16,074 nt of DNA, from positions 1 through 16,074 of the forward strand of contig CALHZE010000333.1 in assembly GCA_938040915.1 (NCBI GenBank), written 5' to 3'. A program made the position numbers and the translations under genes. The stretch is from an uncultured Bacteroidia bacterium (GTDB lineage: Bacteria > Bacteroidota > Bacteroidia > Bacteroidales > CAJPTX01). Each line of letters starts with the position of its first letter. Positions within the stretch are counted from its first letter, which is position 1. Shown here piece after piece: positions 1 to 8,600 of this stretch. The notes below the pieces were generated by a model. That model did no database searches. It was given only the letters and a program-made list of their open reading frames with translations, and had not been told where the DNA came from.

Positions 1-876
1 ATCCTCCGCGGTGAGCCCCTTGTGGGGAAAAAGCTCGTTGAGGTAACCCAACGCGCCGCCTTTCCCATCCACGAACTCGAAATAGGTGAAACGTTGGAGG
101 TGAGAGACCCTCGAGCAAACCTCTATCGCATCTCCTGCGAGTCGTTCTTTGATCGCGGCTTCCCGCGTCGCTACTGGATTATCGAGACACTCACCGACTC
201 CATGCGTGCTCACGAACGGGCTACCTACACCAAGCTTATCCGAATGTGTGCCCACGAGGTGAATAATACAGCCGGTAGTCTCAACTCGTTGCTCGATACT
301 TGCGTCTCCTACCTCAGCGAGACTCCCGACGGAGCGCCATACGCCGAAGCGCTAGCTACGGGCGAGCAGCGTCTGCAAGAACTCGTCGGTTTCATAGCCC
401 GCATCGCAGAATTAGCGAAACTCCCACCGCCCGAGAAGAGTCCCCTTGAACTCGACGAATTCCTCCGTGAAATGGTGGCGCGTCACCGTCTTCAGTTCCA
501 CGAACAGGGGGTGAACTTACGTTATAACCCCATAGCAGCAGGCATAACCATCGCGGCAGACCGTTTCCAGCTCGGGCGTGTCTTAGAGAATATTCTCAAA
601 AATGCACGCGAGAGCATAGAGCCTTCCTCAGGTGGCGAGATTGTGATCTCTGTAGAAGAAAATGCGCGTGGCATCGAACTCGTTGTCGCCGACAACGGGA
701 CGCCGATAGCTCCTGAGCGTCAGGCGCAGCTCTTTATGCCATTCTTCACTACGAAGGCAGGGGGGCAGGGTCTAGGGCTTCTCCTGTGTCGCGAGATCCT
801 CGAAGCGCACGGCTTTTCGTTCTCTTTGCAAACCGAGCTTGACGGGTGGACGCGCTTCCGGATCGCTTTTGACTAG
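1..876 (+). CDS. Sensor histidine kinase, NtrB-type (3' part; start lies left of the window)
   Basis: The frame is open to base 1, so the GTG at 22 is not a credible start and the N-terminal part of the protein is missing. Codons are counted from base 1. A possible PAS-like tail (about codons 20-65) is followed by a dimerisation/phospho-acceptor helix with His at codon 85 in an AHEVNNT motif. The ATPase domain has an N box around codons 196-205 (ENILKNARES), a G1 box with Asp at codon 231 (ADNGTP), an F box FMPFFTTK from codon 245, and a G2 box GQGLG at codons 255-259. All catalytic motifs are intact. Such kinases autophosphorylate on His and pass the phosphate to a response regulator, often an NtrC-type sigma-54 activator. 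No regulator is in the window, so a partner would lie upstream or elsewhere. The signal sensed cannot be told. Confidence 0.93.
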   Translation: MLRGEPLVGKKLVEVTQRAAFPIHELEIGETLEVRDPRANLYRISCESFFDRGFPRRYWIIETLTDSMRAHERATYTKLIRMCAHEVNNTAGSLNSLLDTCVSYLSETPDGAPYAEALATGEQRLQELVGFIARIAELAKLPPPEKSPLELDEFLREMVARHRLQFHEQGVNLRYNPIAAGITIAADRFQLGRVLENILKNARESIEPSSGGEIVISVEENARGIELVVADNGTPIAPERQAQLFMPFFTTKAGGQGLGLLLCREILEAHGFSFSLQTELDGWTRFRIAFD

Positions 877-942
877 GGGCGTTGCCGTTACCCTTCGTTG
901 CACCTACGTATTTTTACCGATGTGCGCATTAGGTGACATGAC

Positions 943-950
943 TACCTTTG
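943..950 (+). promoter_or_regulatory. Bacteroidota-type -7 element (TACCTTTG) for the beta-helix gene
   Basis: TACCTTTG matches the Bacteroidota -7 consensus TAnnTTTG exactly and lies 34 bp before the ATG at 985. This would give a transcription start near 955-957 and a leader of about 28 nt. No good TTTG -33 element is visible 19-21 bp upstream, so the call rests on the -7 match and its position. A perfect 10-bp palindrome (AGAACGTTCT, 959-968) directly follows. Confidence 0.5.
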
Positions 951-984
951 CCGTAGATAGAACGTTCTTAAAACACGTTGTACA

Positions 985-2256
985 ATGAAAAAACTAGTAC
1001 TGTTTGGCGCAGCATTGTTGATGCTTGCTGCGAACACGTGGGCTCGAGACTGGTATGTGTCGGCAACCACGGGGGGAAATCGGAATGACGGCTCGAAAGG
1101 CGCGCCGCTTAAAGATCTGCAGAAGGCGATTAACCAAGCTACTGCAGGCGATAAAATCTATATCGCCGAGGGAAACTACACGGGTGCGCTTGACATAGGT
1201 TACATCTCGCTTGACAAGCCTGTGGAACTCTACGGTGGTTACACGACAGACTTTGCCTCGCGTAATATTCTAAAGAACCGTACTACGATCTATACCGAGC
1301 CCAAGCATAACGGCACGGCGGGGAGTAAGGGGCTTATCCACCTCGAAGACAAGATCACCCCAGGGAAGACGGTGGTTGACGGCATCCTTTTCGACCGTGG
1401 CGCGGCAAACAACTATAAGCCAGCGTCTACTAGCGAAGTGAAGGGGCTGTTGACCGGTATCATGGTTCCCGATCAGAAGCAGACCGAGAAGCCCGCAATC
1501 TATGGGCAGACCAAGGGCGAGATGATCATCCGCAACTGCGTCTTTAACAACATGACCAACTATGCGCTTCAGTTCAGCATTGACAACGGGGCGCCGGTAA
1601 AGATTGAAAACAATGTCTTTACCGCAGTGCGTTACGCAGCGATTCAGCTTACGGGGCGTAAGGCAAATGTGTGTGCGCCGGTAGAAATTTGCTACAACAC
1701 CATTCTTTTCGTGTGGACGCGTACCAAGACCTTCGAAGATATGGGCTATGGCATTCGCTCCTTCTCGGGCACAAGTCTCAATATCCACGACAATGTGCTC
1801 GGGTTAACCTACAACGGCGCTATCGACCTCGGTCACAGCACCGGCTGGCGTTGGGGAGAAAAGGTGCGTGCCGACAAGAATGCCTTCTTCATGAACAAGG
1901 CGGGTGACATCAACCTCCCCTCGGGCGGTGGTATGTTCCTACAGAGAAGGGCAGAAGATTTTGAGGATGTCGACCTCCTTGAGACCGCCAGTGGAAACTA
2001 TGAGCTTAAGGATGTGCAGGGGCTCAAGAACGCCATCGACCCAGCTTACCTTGGGGGGTTCTTGTCTGCAACCTACACAGAGTCTACCGACTATGACCCC
2101 AACAGTAGTGCGAACCAATTCCGTTCGGCTATGGGGATGAACCAAGTGGGGACGATTCAGTCAAAGGTTACAATGTTTATGAATCGTTACCCGATTGAGA
2201 GCAGCATCAAGTGCTTTGGCGCGGTGAAGGGCGTGGGGGCGCAATTGCCGAAATAA
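985..2256 (+). CDS. Secreted right-handed parallel beta-helix protein (DUF1565-like)
   Basis: The protein is 423 aa. It starts with a Sec signal peptide (Lys2-Lys3, hydrophobic core, likely cleavage after Ala20 before RDWYVS). Residues 21-70 resemble the DUF1565 start of pectate-lyase-like folds: WYVS, then NDGSKGAPLKDLQKAI, then a GDKIYIAEGNY turn. Recurrent short coils follow, such as RNCVFNN (about 183), IENNVF (207), IHDNVL (267) and DKNAFF (297), which suit stacked beta-helix rungs. There is no Cys at the cleavage site, so it is not a lipoprotein. There is no T9SS sorting domain at the C terminus (it ends GAQLPK), so a periplasmic or loosely outer-membrane location is more likely than T9SS export. 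I see no catalytic residue set, so carbohydrate binding or lysis is only possible. It is a single-gene unit with its own promoter-like element and terminator. The ATG at 985 is chosen because the signal peptide begins there. Confidence 0.85.
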   Translation: MKKLVLFGAALLMLAANTWARDWYVSATTGGNRNDGSKGAPLKDLQKAINQATAGDKIYIAEGNYTGALDIGYISLDKPVELYGGYTTDFASRNILKNRTTIYTEPKHNGTAGSKGLIHLEDKITPGKTVVDGILFDRGAANNYKPASTSEVKGLLTGIMVPDQKQTEKPAIYGQTKGEMIIRNCVFNNMTNYALQFSIDNGAPVKIENNVFTAVRYAAIQLTGRKANVCAPVEICYNTILFVWTRTKTFEDMGYGIRSFSGTSLNIHDNVLGLTYNGAIDLGHSTGWRWGEKVRADKNAFFMNKAGDINLPSGGGMFLQRRAEDFEDVDLLETASGNYELKDVQGLKNAIDPAYLGGFLSATYTESTDYDPNSSANQFRSAMGMNQVGTIQSKVTMFMNRYPIESSIKCFGAVKGVGAQLPK

Positions 2257-2283
2257 GTTTCATGTTCCTATTCGTTTAGGTGG

Positions 2284-2320
2284 GAGACCGTTCCTCGGCG
2301 TGAGGGGCGGTCTCTTTTTT
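2284..2320 (+). terminator. Intrinsic terminator of the beta-helix gene
   Basis: A 13-bp stem (2284-2296 with 2302-2314, including two G-U wobbles) closes a 5-nt loop GGCGT and is followed directly by six T (2315-2320). It starts 28 bp after the stop codon at 2256. Confidence 0.92.
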
Positions 2321-2644
2321 ATAGTACGGAGGCTACCATTGATGAGCAGACTGTCGGGTTGCGGGGGGGATAGTCTTGTTATGGGAATGACGTTCGTTTA
2401 CTAGTCAACAGTAATGGTTTACTAGTCTGCGATTTAATGAAAACAACAATATACCTCCGTTTACTTTCCATTCGGAGGAGATGTTTCGCCGCTCATCAAT
2501 AGAATACGATAAAAAAACTTCGGCAAGAAACTATTAGGACGTTGATTTGCGTTCTATGTATACCTCAAGCGGATAGAGTGTCCATCACCTCGGGGCGTTC
2601 GCCTGCCATTATTTATCATACGGTTCAAAACAAACTACTTTATA
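2321..2644. other. Intergenic region upstream of giant gene A, no gene seen
   Basis: This 324-bp stretch between the terminator and the ATG at 2645 has no convincing coding sequence. It holds a run of seven G (2363-2369), a tandem pair of 11-bp repeats (2396-2406 and 2417-2427), a hairpin with a 6-bp stem and 13-nt loop (CCTCCG 2454-2459 with CGGAGG 2473-2478), and a distant 10-bp inverted repeat (2338-2347 with 2491-2500). No exact TAnnTTTG -7 element is present. The nearest matches, TACCATTG at 2334 and TAGTCTTG at 2371, each have one mismatch and no proper -33 partner. The promoter of gene A is therefore unassigned. Confidence 0.6.
2396..2427. repeat. Direct repeat GTTTACTAGTC x2, 21-bp spacing
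   Basis: GTTTACTAGTC occurs at 2396-2406 and again at 2417-2427. The start-to-start distance of 21 bp is two helical turns, which would put both copies on the same DNA face, as expected for a pair of activator or repressor half-sites. They lie about 220-250 bp before gene A. A regulatory role is inference. Confidence 0.6.
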
Positions 2645-5600
2645 ATGAAAAGACGTATATGTTACGGCTTGTTGCTTGCCGTGCTGCTCTCCCTTTGGGG
2701 GACGCACAGCGCGCTAGCATATCAAGCCAATGCCTTTGTCACGAGGTGGCGAGGCTCGACGGCCGAAGACAGCAAGTTGCGTGTCATGGGGGCAGATGGA
2801 AAGCTGACCTATTACAAGGTCACTAGTGGCACGATCAACAAGGTCGGTGACGAGGTGAGTCTGAATATATCTGACGGTAAGAAGTTTACTACTATCAACT
2901 TTAAGACCGAGGCAGGGCAGGAGTATTTGGTAGAGATCACAGGTCCTAAAGTCTATGCTTTTCAAGTTGGGACGCCTAACGACTTCGTCGAGGTGCTCCA
3001 GTGGGGGAATATTAAGTGGCAGAGTTTGAGCGAGGCTTTCAAAAATTGTGCGAAGCTTAAGAATTTGCCTGACGCGGCACCCGATCTCTCTGCATGCGGA
3101 TCGCTTTCGGGTATGTTTCAAGGCTGTACGGAGTTGGTAACGATTCATGCCGACAAGTGGAACGACGCTGTGAGCAATGTAAACCATTTTGGCTCGATGT
3201 TTTCGGGTTGCCAGCTCTTTAACGATAATGTGAGTGGTTGGAACGTCGAGAACATCTTGAGCATGAATAGCATGTTTGCCAACTGTGGAAAGTTTAACCA
3301 AAACCTCTCGGCGTGGGGACCAAAGCTCAAGCGTGTGAGGTCGATGGTTAGCGTCTTTCAGTCGTGTATCGCGTTTGAAGGGGCGGGGCTTGAGGATTGG
3401 AATGTCTCTAACGTAGAGAATTTCAGCTACATGTTTATCAACTGCTCGGCGCTTACCATGAAACCCGAAAAGTGGGATGTGAGTAAGGCACAGAGCCTAG
3501 CGAGCATGTTTTCGGGTTGTAGCTATTTTGAGGGGCAACTCGACAAGTGGAATGTGAAGAACGTCACCGATTTCTCTTACATGTTCTCCAACTGTGGGCG
3601 TTTTCAAGGTAAGGTAGATGAGTGGCTCGTCGGTGAGAATTCGGCCACAGATCTGACGGCAATGTTCCGTGGTTGCGGTAAGTTTAATGGTGACATCCGG
3701 AGGTGGAATGTCTCGAAGGTAACGAACATGAGTTACCTGTTTTCACAGTGTGTACAATTTGCTCAAAATATCTTTGAATGGGACGTCGCACAGGTTACCG
3801 ATATGAGTTACTGTTTCGACGGGTGTGTCAATTTTACCCACGACCTCCAGTCATGGGATGTGAGTAATGTGCTCTCTATGAGGGGGATGTTCCGAGGCGC
3901 TAAGAATTATAACCGGAGTTTTGAAGCGTGGAAAGATCGCGTGAGCAACGTGACCGACTTCTCAGAGATGTTCCAAGGGTGTAGCGATTTTACGGGCTCT
4001 GGGCTCAATGGGTGGAATGTCGCGCGCGGCGAGAATTTCGCGTGGATGTTCTCGGGTTGTTATGCGTTCAACGGTATAATCACTCGTTGGAATATGGGCA
4101 AAGCCAAATCGACGAAGCGCATGTTTAACGAGTGTACTGTTTTCAATGCCGATATCTCGTCGTGGCGTCCCCTGCGAGTCGAGGACGCCTCGGGGATGTT
4201 TGCCAATGCTAAGGCGTTTCATCGCGACCTGAAAGATTGGCGTATGCCGCGCCTCATCGACATGTCATTTATGTTTGCGTGGTGTGATGAGTTTGAGTGT
4301 GAGCTGAAGGATTGGGACGTTGCTCAGGTACGCAACTTTGAACAGACCTTTGTCAATTGCTTTAAGTTTAGGAGTGATCTCAGCTCGTGGGACGTGAGCA
4401 ACGGAGAGAACTTCGCGGGCATGTTCCGCTATGCTAGAAGTTTTACTTCTGACCTGAGCAGGTGGAATGTCTCCTTGGCGACGGATATGAAGCAGATGTT
4501 TTATGAGGCATCGAAATTCACTTCTGATTTGAGCCGTTGGAACGTGTCGAAGGTGACCGACATGAGTGAGATGTTCTACAGAGCGAAGTTCTTTAACTCA
4601 GACATCTCGCAGTGGAAGGTGAGTCATGTAACCGACATGAGTGGGATATTTGAAGAAGCTGCGGCATTTAACTGTCCCCTTGGCTCGTGGGATATCTCGG
4701 GGCTTACCAATAAGAACATCTCTTTAAGCAAGTGTGGGATGGGGGTCGCTAACTATGAGCGTACCCTCTTGGGTTGGCTACACCTCGATGGTGTCCCCCA
4801 TGGGATTCAATTGACGGCCGATGAACTTCGTTATCGCAAGGATAGTGAGGCAGCAACGGCGCGCAAGACCCTTCATGATACGAAGGCATGGAATATTACC
4901 TTAGACCGTGAAAGCGACGGGCCATCATTCCGAAAGCTTGAGTTGACGCCCACGTTGACGACCATCAACCTCGGCGAAGAGCATGAGGTGACCTATAAGA
5001 TTACTCCCCACGAAGATAACCCAGTGCTCAATTGGACGAGCACAAACGAGAGCGTCGCTGCTTATGACTCCAATACTGGGAAAGTGAAGGGGAAGAAGGT
5101 CGGCTCGGCGATTATCCGTTGCCAAGTCGGGAGCGACAATAGCGAGCGCGCTTATGACGAGCTCTTCGTTAATGTGGTCATCTTGGTAGAGAAATTAGAG
5201 TTTAAGCAACCGAAGTATGACAATCTCCCCGTGGGCGAGACGTTTGACTTTGCGAAGGAGCTGACTATTACCCCGCCGAACGCGACCAACAAGCGCTTGC
5301 ATTGGGAGTCGTCGCGTCCCGATATTATCTCCATTGATGAGAATACGGGGTTGGCTACCACCTTTATCAAGAATCCGGCAGCTATCGGCGAGGCCGTGAT
5401 CTCGGTTTGGGCAACCGACCAAGAAAAAACGCACGCAGCGAAGGCAGAAGTGCCCGTCAAGGTGGTTGAGATTGATGCCACATCTATTGTGGCAGATCCA
5501 CAGGAAGTGAATGCTAAGCCCGGTTCGCGCCTCCAACTCGGGGTGCTGTTTACCCCCGCTAACACGACACACCGTCAAGTAACGTGGTCGTCGCCAGACG

Positions 5601-8600
5601 CGAACCTCATCGAGGTGTTGGACGCAGCTAAGGGGCTCATTCTTGTCAAAGACAAGGAGAGCGACCCAGAGTATGGCGGTTTCGCTGTAGACCTTACGGT
5701 GAAGCATACAACTCCTCATGGTACGCTCGAGGCTACCTGTCGTGTGAATGTGTTGGTGAAGAACCTCACCTTCCCAGAAAAGCTGACGGTTTCGCCCGAG
5801 GTGCTCGAAATGGATATCCACGAGGAAAAGCAAATTACAGCCACCCTTGTTCCCTCACATGTTTTCAATACCGACTTGGTGTGGGCGACGAAAAACAGTA
5901 AGGTGGCTACGGTGAAAGACGGTAAAGTGACCGGCGTGGGTAAGGGCGAGACTATCATTACGGTCTGGTCTGTGGTTGACCGCAACGTCTTTGCGCAAAC
6001 CAAAGTCAAGGTTAACGAGGTGCTCGTAAGCGACATTATCTTTGATAAGACGGTAGCGAATTACGTCGCAAGCGACGACCTCTTTGAGTTCCCCGAGGAG
6101 GTAGAATCCACCATCCCTTACCGCCTCGAACCGAGCAACGCCTCAAACCGCGAGGTGAAGTGGGAGTCGGAAAACACCGAGTGGGTCTCCGTTGACGAGC
6201 ACACGGGGCGTCTGAAGGGTTTGCCGGCTGGCAAGAGCAAGGTGGTTACCATCAAGGCAACAGCCTTGGGAGGCTCTAACATCTACCGAGAGTGTAAGGT
6301 GCGTGTGGTCGAACTCTTAACACCACGGAGCATCTCCATCCAGCAAGATCTTTTCGTAATGCCCGACACACGCGGACAGTTTGACGTGATCTATGACCCT
6401 GAGGAGGTAACCGACCGCCTTGTGACGTGGGAGTCGTCTGACCCGAATATCTTCGCGGTCTACTCCGATGGTTCGTATTGGGCGCGCGAGGCAGGGAATG
6501 TGAAGGTCACGGTGACCCTCGTTTCTGACCCGCGCAAGCAGGCAAAGTGTAACGTAAAGGTGTTGCCACGCCTTGCCACCCAATCGCTGAGTATCGTTAA
6601 GGAATTGAGCCTCGGGCTCGGCGCTGAGTATAAGTATACGCCAGAAATCTTGCCCGTGAATGCAACCGACCGAGACTTGGTGTGGACACTCGTTGCTGGC
6701 AAGAAGAACATCACCCTCGACGCGCACACGGGGATCGTCAAAGGGATAGCGCTGGGGAGCGCGCGGATCAGCGTGGCGCTCAAGAGTAACCCCACCATCA
6801 AGGCGACGTCTGACATCGTGGTCGTCAACAAGAAACCCTTGACGTCTGACATCAAGTTTAAGGAAGAGAGCTATGAAGTAGAAGAGGGGCATAGCCTCGA
6901 TCTCGAGCTCGAGTATACGCCAGCCGATGCCAATGACCTTACCCTCGAGTTTAAGTCAGAGAACGAAACTTATGTGATGGTTGTCAATTCGCCTGCTTCC
7001 TATGCGGCAGCGCGCATCCACGGGCGTCTCTTCACTGACAACCAGTGGATAACGATCACGGGGACAAACTTGGTAACTCAAAAAACCTTTACAACAAAAG
7101 TGAGGGTGCTTGCGCCTAAGGGTAGCGAAATCCCTGCGCCGAGCGAGTTCTCCACGGTGCTCCCGTCGCTTACCATCCTTGAGGGTAACACGGGGTATAT
7201 AGAGTTGAAGGATCTCAAGCCCAAGAACTCTGACCCGCGCAAGCTCGATTGGCACTCAGAAAACGAAACCGTAGCCACGGTATCTCCCACGGGGAGCGTC
7301 TTCGGTAAGAAGGCGGGGCAATCGACCATCACGATCAGTGGTAATGGGCATAGTGCAACGATTGTGGTCTATGTGGTAAAACAGGGAGCGACCCCAGGTC
7401 CTACCCCGCAACCGAACCCCGACCCCAACAACCCGAACAATCCTGACCCGAATAAGCCCGCGTTAGAAAACTTCTTTGCGCCGGAAAATACGCCAGTAGG
7501 GGTCGTTGTGGGGGGTAAGACTTACATCCACCTCAAAACGCAGCCAGAAGGGGCAAACACGGGCAATTTGACATGGACTTCGGAAGACCCCGCGATTGCA
7601 GAAGTAAAGAACGGTGTCTTGACAGGGATCGCCGTCGGGGATACCAAGGTGACCGTCAGTGACAACAACGGCAAGAGCGTGACCTTTGACGTGAAGGTCT
7701 TTGAAAGACCCGCGACCGAGGATCCGAACAAGCCAAGCCTGATTGATTTTGAGGCGCCCGAAAAGCTTCCGGTAACCATCGAGTTGGGCGGAAAGACGAA
7801 AGTGAAACTCCGCGTAATTCCAGAGAATGCTGACATCAGTCGTCTGAAGTGGGAATCGGGTGACCCAACGAAGGTCACGGTGGATGAGAATGGTGTATGC
7901 TCAGGTCTTGCCGTAGGGGAAACAACGCTTAAGGTCTCTGACCCCATCAGTGGGCGCAGCGTCACCTTTGCCGTAGAGGTTAAGGCAGCGAATAACCCGA
8001 ACAACCCCGACCCGAGCAAGCCGGCACTCGAGGAGCTCCTCGGTGTAGAAAATGACCCCGTGGGTGTGGTCGTGGGAGGCTTTACCTACGTGCACCTCAA
8101 GACGAAACCCGAAGGGGCTGACACGAGCGGTCTGACGTGGGAGTCTGAAAACACGAGCATCGCCGACGTGAAGAATGGGGTCTTGATGGGCATTGCGAAG
8201 GGGGAAACCAAGGTGAAGGTGACGGACAAGAATGGCAACGCCATCACGTTCAACGTAAACGTGGTAGAACGCCCCAGCACCGAAGACCCCAATAAGCCGA
8301 GCCTGATTGACTTTGACGTACCCGCGAAACTCCCCGTAGGCGTGGTGTTGGGCGGTAAGACAAAGATCCGCCTCAAGGTGACCCCGATAGGTGCTGATAT
8401 CAGTCGCTTGAAGTGGGAGGCGGCTGACGAAACGAAGGTTACGGTCGATGAAAACGGTGTAATGTCGGGTCTTGCGATCGGTAAGACGACCATCAAGGTC
8501 TCTGACCCCGTGAGCGGGCGTAGCATCGAGTTTGAGGCTGAGGTCGTTGAGAACACCGGTGACCCGACCAAGCCGATTATGAACGACTTTGACAAGAAAG

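Noticed and set aside
22..24. GTG as the start of the histidine kinase gene
   Set aside because: The frame is open to base 1 and the protein lacks an N-terminal sensory part, so the real start is most likely outside the window.
2542..2826. 94-codon plus-strand frame overlapping the start of giant gene A
   Set aside because: Its 3' part is out of frame over the signal peptide and N-terminal domain of A, and its 5' part has no coding character.
3158..4687. Regular 75-bp periodicity considered as a CRISPR or tandem DNA repeat
   Set aside because: The period is coding, conserved in protein rather than DNA, with synonymous differences between units, so it is the DUF285 solenoid.
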